Assembly: GCA_905221605.1 (NCBI GenBank)
Contig: CAJNDS010000506.1
Span: forward strand, 1 to 64,000
DNA: 64,000 nucleotides
Origin: Symbiodinium natans
Taxonomy: Eukaryota; Sar; Dinophyceae; Suessiales; Symbiodiniaceae
Direction: 5' to 3'
The notes beneath the pieces were generated by a model. The model was given only the letters and a program-made list of their open reading frames with translations. It did no database searches and was not told the DNA's origin. Positions within the stretch are counted from its first letter, which is position 1; each line of letters begins with the position of its first letter. Positions 53,300-62,500 of the stretch are shown here, in pieces. Position numbers and translations under genes: made by a program.

Positions 53300-53393
53300 T
53301 CAACCCGAGCACTTCTCGCGCCAGTTCAGCGTGGGCGGCATCACTGCACATGCGACGGCGTCGCAGGCAGCCCACTCAATCCTGGCGCTCAAG
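53300..53393 (+). CDS. Exon-like island ending at AAG|GTGAAC
   Basis: The + frame reads EHFSRQFSVGGITAHATASQ then AAHSILALK, directly followed by a GT donor. Thr/Ala/Ser-rich like the repeat protein but without cysteine. CCCTAAA follows. Family membership is inferred from position. Confidence 0.4.
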
Positions 53394-53399
53394 GTGAAC

Positions 53400-53865
53400 C
53401 CTAAACCCTAAACCCTGAACCCTAAACCTAAACCCTAAACCCTAAACCAACCCTGTATACCCTGTAAGAATTGGCTCTTGTGGACCTGGAGCGTGTGGGC
53501 TTTTCAGGGCGGTTCTGTAGCGGGGTTCTCGCCTTGCAGAATGAGGCGCTTTGGAACACTGACACTGTGCTCTAAAACCCTAAACCCTAAACCGTAAACC
53601 CTAAGCCCTAAACCCTAAACCCTAAACCCTAAACCCTAAACTCTAAACCCTAAACCCTAAACCCTTTCCCTAAACCCTAAACCCTAAACCCTAAACCCTA
53701 AACCCTAAACCCTAAACCCTAAACCCTAAACCCTAAACCCTAAACCCTAAACCCTAAACCCTAAACCCTAAACCCTAAACCTTAAACCCTAAACCCTAAA
53801 CCCTAAACCGAACCCTAAACCCTAACCCTAAACCCCAAACCCCAAATCCTAAACCCTAAACCCTC
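53400..53865 (-). repeat. CCCTAAA arrays, about 45 copies in total
   Basis: 53400-53445 and 53575-53865, mostly perfect, with a few CCGTAAA, CTCTAAA and CCCCAAA units. The longest stretch of telomere motif in the window. Confidence 0.95.
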
Positions 53866-53889
53866 AACCCCCTCATGGACCAGCGGGAT

Positions 53890-53992
53890 GGCATGTCACT
53901 CCAAAGCAAGCAGAGGCCGTCGCCCACAACGAGCGCTTCGTTTGGGGCAGCTGCTCCTCCGTGAATCCCAGCTTCATCGGGGTCGGGGCCTC
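53890..53992 (+). CDS. Cysteine-rich repeat protein, exon (SVN type)
   Basis: It reads HVTPKQAEAVAHNERFVWGS then CSSVNPSFIGVGA. The CSSVN-P-x-F-x-G core is clear. CCCTAAA lies directly upstream (to 53865) and TTTAGGG directly downstream (54000). Confidence 0.55.
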
Positions 53993-54685
53993 ACGGAAGG
54001 TTTAGGGTTTAGGGTTCAGGGTTTAGGGTTTAGGGTTTAGGGTTTAGGGCCTCATGGAAGGTTTCGGGTTTAGGGCAGTTAGGTCAGTTTGGGGTTTTCG
54101 AAGCTGAGTGGCAAGATTCTAAAGAGCCACAGGGCTTGATCCCCAAAATGAGACAACCTAAGAGTCCCTTTTTCGGCTTCGAAAGAAGGGTTTAGGGTTT
54201 AGGGTTTAGGGTTTCGGGTTCCGGAGCTCGCAAGCATGCGCAAAGACCGTTCAGCCGAAGAGTCCCTTTAAACCGTAAAGGCCCTAAACCATAATTGGAT
54301 CAAGGGTTTAGGGTTTAGGGTTTAGGGTCAGTACGCCACTGCAATCCACAAGGACTACTAGAAGCCCCGAAGCCTCAGCTGTGAGCTCAACCCTGAAGCC
54401 CTAGGGTGCAGGGCTTGGGGTTTAGGGTTTAGGGTTTAGGGTTTAGGGTTCAAGATCCTAGATTTAGATTCCATGAACCCTATACAAAGCCCTTACAGTA
54501 AACTCCAAAAACATGGAACATGCTTATCCCCATACCCCACAAGGCATACTAAGGGGAATCCCAGCTCATCATCCTTAAGCCATGTTCCAAGTTTCTGGGT
54601 TTAGGGTTGAGGGTTGAGGGTTTAGGGTTTGGGGTTTAGGATCCTAAACCTAGTTTCCATGAACCCTATAAAGCCCTTAGCGCTG
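53993..54685. other. TTTAGGG tracts and unassigned short islands
   Basis: TTTAGGG lies at 54000-54075, 54188-54215, 54304-54328, 54420-54452 and 54599-54640. A duplicated GATCCTA(G/A)A(T/C)...TTCCATGAACCCTATA segment lies at 54453-54490 and 54640-54673. No gene seen. Confidence 0.5.
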
Positions 54686-54772
54686 AAGACGCCCGCTGCC
54701 CCCTCTGAGTCCGTGAACGCCACTTGCTACCTTGGCCAACTCCGCGTGGATCGGAGCGGCTGTGAGCCTGGA
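54686..54772 (+). CDS. Cysteine-rich repeat protein, exon (VTC type)
   Basis: It reads PPSESVNATCYLGQLRVDRS then GCEPG. It fits ATC-x-x-G-x-L-x-x-D-x-S-x-C-x-P. An acceptor-like CCCTTAG lies upstream at 54680. TTTAGGG follows at 54780. Confidence 0.55.
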
Positions 54773-55481
54773 GCTCTGCTTAGGGTTTAGCGTTTAGGGT
54801 TTAGGGTTCAGGGTTTAGGGTTTAGGGTTTAGGTTCTGTGCAGGGCCTGGGGGCTTAGCCATTTGGGGCTTATAGGGTCTGGGTGTAAGGGATTTACGGT
54901 GGGGTTTCGGGTGCCGGCATGTACCGTGCAGAGGTCAGGGCTCAGGGTTCGGATGCTCAGTCCTGCACCTTATTACTGTTCCGCGCGGAACTTTGAGGGG
55001 ATTCGGAGGTGTGAGGTTTACGGTCTTTTGGTGTCTTGCAGAGCGTAGGATTGCGATTCGCCGTGAGCGAGTGCTCAAGCCCTATTGGTTCTTTCGATTC
55101 GTGAAGTTCGGAGCTGCAGCATCTCTAAAAAGCTAGGGCCCTGAGTAGGCCTTTATTCCCGTTTTTATTTTCAAGAATGTCGGTTCTCTTATAATCCCCT
55201 TTAAACCAAAAAGGATGCCCCTTGTTTAAGATGTCGGTTCCCTTAGAATCCCCTTTTAAACCAGAAAGGGTACCCCCTTTGCATCCCTAGGTTTCTCCTG
55301 GGTCTAGGAGCCATGGAGGGCGCTGCGCCTGTGTCGCGTGCGACTGATGAGGAGTCTTGGTAGCCCACTGGTACCCTTCACCCTTTTTGGGGCTTCCGGG
55401 TTCCCTTACAAAGTAACCAGTTTAGGGTTTAGGGTTTAGGGTTTAGGGTTTAGGGTTTAGGGTTTAGGGTTTCTTGCAATA
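54773..55481. other. Upstream region of ADAT2-like gene
   Basis: TTTAGGG lies at 54780-54830. A family 1 element with duplicated middle is at 55133-55307. An ATG at 55313 opens 16 codons (MEGAAPVSRATDEESW) that could be a first exon of the deaminase gene. TTTAGGG (8 copies) lies at 55419-55471. Confidence 0.45.
55133..55307 (+). mobile_element. Family 1 element with internal duplication, 175 bp
   Basis: CTAGGGCCCTGAGTAGGCC on the left, TCTCCTGGGTCTAG on the right. The block TGTCGGTTC(T/C)CTTATAATCCCC through AAACCAAAAAGG is present twice in tandem. Confidence 0.65.
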
Positions 55482-56264
55482 ATGGCTGCCAAGGAGTGCA
55501 TGCGGATGGCTCTGGAGGAGGCCAGGGCTGCCATGGCAGAGGGCGAGGTGCCCGTGGGCTGCGTCTTGGTCAGCCACTCGGTAGCCCCCGTGGTAGAATT
55601 GTTCCCGTTTTTTGTTGTGCAAAGTTGCCTTTCATACAGCAACCCTAAACCCTACACCCTACACCCTAACCCCTAAGCCCTGGACCCTAGACCCTAGACC
55701 CTAAACCCTAAACCCTACCCCAAAAAGGGTGCCCTTGACAGAATGATGGGTTAATAGTGATGGTTGCTGGGCTACCGAGGCCAGCACACCGGGGAAGTGC
55801 TTGCACGTGCTGGCAATGAGACGAACCGATCGCGGAACGGCACGCGCCACTGCGAATTCGTGGCCTCTGAGAAGGTACTCCGCCAGGCAGATGGACAACA
55901 GTCTCTGCGAAGTAGTCGGCTCTACGTCACCCTGGAGCCCTGCATTATGTGCGCAGCCGCGCTGCAGTACCTGGGAGTCCCTGAGGTCGTGTTTGGCTCC
56001 GCGAACACCCGCTTCGGTGGCTGCGGTGGGGTCTTCGAGGTCCACAGGATGCAGGCGCCCAAATCGGGCCCGGGCGGAGGGGCGGACGCAGAGCGGCAAG
56101 CCCTGAAGGGCTTCGCGTGCAGGGGCGGGGTCCTCGCGGAGGAGGCTGTTGACCTGCTTCGCGAGTTCTATGCAACCGGGAACCCAAATGCTCCAGAAGC
56201 AAAGAGACATCGCCCGCTAGCCAACCCTGCATCCGAGGCAGCTCAGCCTGCAGACGCTTCATGA
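55482..56264 (+). CDS. tRNA-specific adenosine deaminase subunit, ADAT2/TadA-like
   Basis: Two exons can be joined. The first, from ATG 55482, codes ECMRMALEEARAAMAEGEVP then VGCVLV. The second, to TGA 56262-56264, carries EVLARAGNETNRSRNGTRHC and the zinc site. Zinc ligands are His in TRHCEF (55848-55850) with the catalytic Glu after it, and the cysteines of EPCIMC (55941-55952). VVFGSANTRFGGCGGVFEVH follows. The enzyme converts A34 to inosine in tRNA anticodons; the eukaryotic form pairs with ADAT3. The intron is either 55581-55784 (GT-AG) or 55573-55779 (GC-AG); both keep frame. It contains CCCTAAA/CCCTACA units (55641-55715), while TTTAGGG abuts the start on the other side. A possible extra first exon begins at 55313. 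The HAE motif is HCE here. The assembled length of about 190 residues is normal for the family. Confidence 0.85.
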
Positions 56265-57162
56265 CGCTGCAGTGCTCGGTTGGCACTCCAGCAAGCATGA
56301 AGGACCGACCTCTCCACTGCGAACTACCTATTGAGGTGAAGCAAATCCAGCAGCCTTGTGGAAGTATGGATCTGCTTTTTGGTGCCACACCAACAACTGG
56401 TCAGAGCTGATCGGATGTTGCGGGGAGACAGTGCAAGCGTGTTCCAGATGCAGCGCTTCGTGTGCTCCTTGCACGAAGGGGAACCCATCTTCCATATGCC
56501 CCGGGTCCTGCAGCGCCTCCGCGTCAGGCTCGCAGGAAGCAAGATGAGGTCAGCGAGCCCATGTCATGAGCCTGGCAGCGTGACGCGCGCAGCAACTCGC
56601 AAAAGGGGACACATTGGATGAGCAGTAATTACGGTCGTCCGCATTCAAGTAGGAGCTCTCCGGAATGAATCAGGCCCGGTGTCTACAGACTCAGAGCCCG
56701 TAAACCCTGCAAGCGTCAAAGATCTCCGGACAGCAAGGAGGTTTCATCTCAACCTCCTGAACCCTAGAATTCATGACAACGACGCTCAGGTTAGTATCCA
56801 CAATATCCGTTTAGAGTTCAGAGTTTAGGGTTTATAGGGTTTAGGGAAGCCTGAAACCCCCCAGAGCCCGAAGCCCTTTTTTCAAACCCTAAGGCCTTAT
56901 CAAGATCCCATCTTTCCGATTCCCGCTACTTCTGGGGGCCTCAGTACTGTGTTTTCAGGGGTTTTAGTAGAACCATTAGGTCTAAGCCTGCAGCCCGAAA
57001 CCCTAGACCCTGAACCCCCCCCCCCCCCCCAAAGCCCTAAACCCTCAAAGTCCTAAACCCTAACACTTAAACGCCCTAAGCCCGAAGCCCGAAGCCCTAA
57101 ACCCTAAACCCTAAACCCTAAACCCTAAACCCTAAACCCTAAACCCCCTGGTTTGGGTTCAG
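56265..57162. other. Downstream of ADAT2-like gene; telomere tracts
   Basis: 56265-56790 is unique sequence, probably 3' untranslated or intergenic, with short frames on both strands and no motif. A C tract lies at 57017-57030. CCCTAAA lies at 57095-57147, with CCCGAAG variants before it. Confidence 0.5.
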
Positions 57163-57255
57163 GCCCAAGCCTTGCGCCGCCGGCACTTCGGGCGACTTCG
57201 TGCTGGGAGGGGCCAGCACGCAGCTGGCGGCAACGGCCCGCGGGCCCCGGCTCAG
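57163..57255 (+). CDS. Cysteine-rich repeat protein, exon (PC type) with GT-AG borders
   Basis: It is bounded by GGGTTCAG and CTCAG|GTGTTT. It reads PKPCAAGTSGDFVLGGASTQ then LAATARGPRL. It has the PC-x-AG-x(4)-F-V-L core. CCCTAAA lies just upstream and TTTAGGG (57259-57320) just downstream. With 57833 and 58835 it forms a PC, SVN, VTC exon set in order. Confidence 0.6.
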
Positions 57256-57832
57256 GTGTTTAGGGTTTAGGGCTTAGGGTTTAGGGTTTAGGGTTTAGGG
57301 TTTAGGGTTTAGGGTTTAGGAATTTACGGCTCAGGGTCTACTGTGCTTAGGGCTTAGGACTGTTTTGGACTTTTTGGGCTTTAGGCTTCAGGGGTTTAGG
57401 GTCTACAGGAGTTTAGGGTCTACAAGGGTTTACAAGGAGGGGCCCCCTTACTATACGTACTAACTATATAGTCAAGGGACTTATAACATCTTAGAACCTA
57501 AGTTAGGGTTCTTATAGCCCAATTTAGGACCCTTATACCTCTACTTATAACTAGGGGGGGGGGGGGCCTACAGGGCTTAGGGTTTTCAATCTTTGGGGCT
57601 TGTGGGTGGCAGAAGGCTTAGGGAAGCTTGGCACAAGCAATCAAAGTTTATCTCATAGTTTGCGCCCGGTGAAACACATAACTACAAGTTCGGTGAATAT
57701 CCTAAACCCTAAAACCTAAAAGCTTCTAAGTGGGGCATGTGCGGAGCTTCAGGGTTGTGGAGTACGGATGCTTGCACGTGCCCCCAAACACCCTCCAAGC
57801 CCCAATACCACCCAAAAACCGAAACCGCCCAA
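57256..57832. other. Intron with TTTAGGG at its 5' end
   Basis: TTTAGGG lies at 57259-57320. A hairpin-like AT-rich segment lies at 57430-57560 (ACTATACGTACTAACTATATAG). A CCAAACACCCTCCAAGCCCC pyrimidine-rich stretch precedes the next exon. Confidence 0.5.
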
Positions 57833-57925
57833 GGCCTTCGTGCCACACTTGGGCGTGACGAGCTTCGACTGCTCGGCCGTGAACCCCGACTTCTATGGCA
57901 CCTTCGAGGCTACTTGTTTCCTTGC
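57833..57925 (+). CDS. Cysteine-rich repeat protein, exon (SVN type)
   Basis: It reads AFVPHLGVTSFDCSAVNPDF then YGTFEATCFLA. The CSAVN-P-D-F-x-G and C-x-x-[AG] elements are intact. Confidence 0.55.
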
Positions 57926-58119
57926 CAAAAGAGCTACTTCTAACCCCAAAACCTGCAGATGTGTGGTTTAGGGTTCAGGGTGTTTGTGATTTGGAACCCC
58001 CTTCAAGTAGTTTGAGAACCTCCAAATGCTAGGCATCACCTAACAAAATGCTGGGTTTGCTAGGTGCCCAGGCTCCTCCTTGAACGCACCCAACCGGTTT
58101 AGGGTTTAGGGTTTAGGGT

Positions 58120-58151
<32 letters not shown>

Positions 58152-58834
58152 GGTTTGGGGCACACCCCCGTTACGAACCCTCGGAGCCCTAAGCCGCATG
58201 GCCATTGAGATGGTATGGGATGAGCATACATCGGCTGCACACGGGCTTTCTTTGTCATAGTTGGGTAACATTTTACATTTTTTAGGGTACTTAAAGCCAA
58301 ATGTTTAATGCTATCCCAACCATGCTTTCCTAGAAGTGTCTGTACGGTTTCTTGGTCTATGGGGGCTTCCGGAACACAAGACCGCAAGATCAAAGTCTGA
58401 GGTAGGGATCTTTAGGGTCTAGGGTTTAGGGTTTAGGGTTTAGGGTTTAGGGTGTTTGGGCGCTTCACTGATTAGCAGGCGGCCCCATAAACCCGTCGAA
58501 GTTCACCTCCCAAAGCCTCTTCGCAGCTTCAAACCCTCGGGCATCGAAACCCCTAAACCCTAAACCCTCAACCCTCAACCCTCAACCCTAAACCCTAAAC
58601 CCTAAACCCTAAACCCTAAGCCCTAAGCCCTAAGCCCTAAGCCCTAAGCCCTAAGCCCTAAGCCCTAAGCCCTAAGCCCTAAGCCCTAAGCCCTAAGCCC
58701 TAAGCCCTAAGCCCTACGCCCTAAGCCCTAAGCCCTAAGCCCTAAGCCCTAAGCCCTAAGCCCTAAGCCCTAAGCCCTAAGCCCTAAGCCCTAAGCCCTA
58801 AGCCCTAAGCCCTGGCCTGAACCCTATACTCTTG
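57926..58834. other. Intron with TTTAGGG, unassigned middle, CCCTAAG array
   Basis: TTTAGGG/TTGAGGG lies at 58097-58156 and TTTAGGG at 58416-58455. The middle (58160-58400) has a 95-codon minus-strand frame without motif. CCCTAAA lies at 58551-58612, then the CCCTAAG array. Confidence 0.5.
58613..58812 (-). repeat. CCCTAAG array, about 28 copies
   Basis: A uniform run of the variant heptamer CCCTAAG, with one CCCTACG, next to CCCTAAA units. Confidence 0.95.
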
Positions 58835-58905
58835 AAGGCAACCTGTGCATTCGGCAACATCACAGGGCCAACGTCCACCTGCTTTAGCCCCAGAGCCTGG
58901 CGCAC
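58835..58905 (+). CDS. Cysteine-rich repeat protein, exon (VTC type)
   Basis: It reads KATCAFGNITGPTSTCFSPR. It fits ATC-x-x-G-x-[IL]-x(3)-S-x-C-x-x-P. The CCCTAAG array lies upstream and TTTAAGGG/TTTGGGG downstream (58935-59100). Confidence 0.5.
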
Positions 58906-59273
58906 CACTTGGCTATGTGCAGCTGTTGGAAGTTTTGGGGTTTAAGGGTTTGGGGGTTTAAGGGTTTGGGGGTTTAAGCGTTTAGGGGTTGAGGGGTTTA
59001 GGGGCTTAGGCGTTTAGGGGCTTAGGGGCTTGGGAGTTTTAGGGATTTAGGGGTTTTGGGGTTCGGGGGGTTTGGGGGTTTAGGGATTAGGGTGGGTTTA
59101 AGGTTTATGCTAAGGTTTGGCATGTGGAATTTCGATCGTTGATGCCACGGAATAGGGCGGCCAAGCATAGCCACCGAGGCATTGAGAACCCCTGCATCAA
59201 CGGCACTTCCGTGGAGGCCCACCCTAAACCCTAAACCCCAAACCCCAAACCCTAACCCCTAAACCCTAAACCC
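58906..59273. other. Last telomere-type tracts before the retroelement
   Basis: TTTGGGGGTTTAAGGG-type sequence lies at 58930-59105. Unassigned sequence lies at 59106-59220. CCCTAAA/CCCCAAA lies at 59222-59273. Telomere motifs stop abruptly at 59273. Confidence 0.6.
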
Positions 59274-59573
59274 TATGCGGAGCTGCAGTTGGTATTGTAG
59301 AAAGGAGTTGGTATTGGAAGTTGAAGGGTCAATGAACCCGGTAATCTTATGGCTCAAGGCTCAAGCCATGACCAAAGCGGTCGAAGGTTTCGTAAAAAGT
59401 GTGCCCTTGGTTTGGGGTCTTGTTGTTTGGTTGTTGGTTGTTCCAGGGGAATCAAGGGTTTCTGTTGGAGTTGACTGTTTTGTTCCCTGTCCTCCTTCGG
59501 TTGCCCCCCGAAGGTTATGAGCCCAAATTAGGCTCCCTGTGGGTTGGTTAAGATTTTATCTTTGTTTGGTGCC

Positions 59574-62500
59574 ATGGATATGATGCGGCGTCGATCTGAA
59601 CCTGGACCATTATCGGCGGCCAATGATGCCGAAGAAAATCGTGGTGATGGGGGTGAAGAACGACAACAAATGGTACAAGCGCTGACAGATGGTAGGGAGG
59701 TTGCAATGATACAACCAACGCCTCAGGTGGAAAACGAAGTGGTTCCGGTTCAAGCAGCAAATCCTTTCTGGAGCGAGCGGGCTCAAGAAGAATTGAGACT
59801 TAGGCAATCAAGGCCGGCAAGTCTTCCCGCGAGCGGAGGGGATAGAAGTGGTGAAGGTACGAGGAGGCCGCCTTCGCTGCAAGATCTTTTGGGTCAGGAA
59901 CCTGCACCTGTTGAGAGACCATCGTCAGGCTTAATGGGCCAAATGGAGCGAGGTACTATTGGTGGAGTGCAAGCCGACGAAGAACTCATTCCTGATGTTA
60001 GTGGTGAAGAGCAAACTGAAGATATGGCGGTGGTAAAGCGTGCGCTGAAAGAGTTGCTTGTGCAAACAAAGGAGCTGGGGAACAGGTTGCATCGGGTGGA
60101 GGAGAAAAGCTATACCTCTGCTGCATCTGGGTCAGCTTCAAGGGCACGGAGCTCTGGAGTGGTGGACGCAAACACGGCATATCCTCTAGGAATGACTCCA
60201 GAGAAGCAGTACCTGCCAGGACAAGTTTTCTACACGGATGGTATGGGTGGTTTTTGGACTGTGTTGCCGGATGGGTCATGGCTGCCTATTGAGGGCTACG
60301 ATCTGCCAAAGGGTTGTGATCTTCAATCCTTGCCTGGGTCTAGGAAGGGGGATGTTCAAGTGGAGGATGAAAAAGAAGTGCCAATGATGCATGTAGCTGA
60401 AGGGAAGAAACCCTCCAGATTGCCTCCATTGAATTACCCCACGGGAGGTCCTGCAAGTGGTGGATATGCAAGTGGACCACCTGGTTTAACACATGTTCCG
60501 ATTACTTCCGTGCCGTCAGGTGTTGATGGTTCTGCCGCACCTGTGGGGAACCAGCCCGGTTTTGTTTCAGCTCGGGAAACTGCAACGCAAGAGAACTCAG
60601 CAGGATCGGGCGGATATACAATGGTGGATGATGTTCCGTATCGGTGGAAAATGGTCGCTGGGAAGTTGGAATTAGAAAAGGTTCCGCTCACAGCTGTTAC
60701 GCCCGGTATAGGACATGGACTACCTCAAGGGCCTGGTGGAAGGGTCAGTTTACCTCCTGGAGCAGTGGTGCCACGTGGTATGCCAATCACTGGTGATAGT
60801 TCTGGAAGCGAACGTCCGGAGGCTCTCGGGAAGCATGTGATGAGCCTTCCAACTTTGGCAGACTACACACCAAGCAATCCGACGGCACTGGGTGATTGGA
60901 TCGCAATGATCGAACCAATGTTGTCTTCGCTGACAGATACAGGAAGAGTGTGGTGGCAATGCGTCTACTCAAAGGCATATCAAGCGTATGCCAAATGGTT
61001 GAGTGTTTCTCCGCTGGAAAGGTTGGGCATCAAGGCTGAGCTGGAAGGGCTCAAAGTGGTTCAAACTGTGCATGTTTTGTTGGAGCAGAGAGCGGTGTCC
61101 TTGCTGTTACACGCGATCCCGGAGAGATTGAAGACCGAGATCGTTTCCACTCGAATGTTGGGGTCAGTGATGATATTTTACAAATTGCTGACGGTCTACC
61201 AACCAGGTGGAGCAAATGAGCGCAGCACAATGTTAAACTTCTTGGTGCAACCATCCTCAGCAACCTCGATCTCAGAGGCTATTAAGGGAGTGCGACAATG
61301 GGCGCAATGGCGTTCCCGGTTAAGGGAGCTGCGAGCATCCGAGCCGGATGCTACCTTGCTTATCAAGGGATTGGATGCTTTATCATCCGCGTTGCTGGCA
61401 AAACACCCTACGGTGCATTTCAGAGTGGCATCCTTCCGGGAGAAATTGGGGGTGGACTACTCGCCGACCTCTGAAACTGCGACACAACTAGCTGAAATGT
61501 TACAAGCAGAATTCGAACTGCTATTGCATAGCGCTGGTGAACAAGAGGTGAAGCAGGACTCGGACGCCAAGAAAAGGGCCAGGTTAAACAAGGCCCAAAA
61601 GGGAACTGGTGACGAGACGGAGGAGGGTGACAAAGGCAAAGGGAAAGGAAAAAGGTACAGCGGAGATGGTGAACGTCCTTTCTGTTGGATATATGGGAAG
61701 ACAGAAGCAGGCTGCAAGTTCGGATCACGTTGCAAATTTCGCCATGACAAGGACTCCCTGGAGCGTGGAAGATGTTTTGAATGTGGGGCCGTTGGCCATT
61801 TACAGCCGCAGTGTCCATACAAAGATGGTGTAAGTTCCAATGCGGACTCAAATCCTGAAAGGAATAGATCTAAAGGGAATTCTCCCAAAGGGGGAAAGGG
61901 CGGCAAAGGTGCAAAATGGGGAAATGCCAAAAAGGCAGAAGTGGCTGAAGTGGGAGATGAGACGGCTAATGCGGGATTGGATAAAGGTTCTGCAAGTCCC
62001 TCATCACCATCAACACCCAATCAGGTTCTTGCTGAAGCGTTAGAAGTGCTGAAATCTATGAAGCTGTCATCAGCGCAGTCAGCATCAAGCGGGGATCCCA
62101 GTGTTCGGATGTTATGTGACTCTGGATTATTTCAGCAGGAAGGGAGAGTGGCGTTGGTGGATACAGCTGCTACGCATCTTGTGCGGACGCTTTTTCCATG
62201 GGAATGTTTACCCGACACTACTGTTATGGTGCAAAGCGCGCTTGGTGGTGTGACAATGAGGATTACAGAGAAAGGGACGTTGATTAGGGAAGACAATGGG
62301 CCCCTGATTATCCCTCTCTGGTTGATTTTGGAGTTTGGGGCGAACCTCACCGTGATCAATGGGATGTGTCACGTGAGTGCAAAATCTTCGCTGGACCAAC
62401 TCTTATGGTTTGAACATGGCTGTTTGGTTATGGATTACAAAACAGCTGAGAAAATGGTTTTGCATGCTGAAAGGCAGCGTGCGTCTTTGTCCCATTCTCA

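Noticed and set aside
55701-56210. 169-codon minus-strand frame
   Set aside because: It is the antisense of the deaminase exon, which has the zinc and catalytic motifs on the + strand.
59275-59520. 81-codon + frame before the retroelement ORF
   Set aside because: No similarity seen; probably part of the element's untranslated or LTR region.
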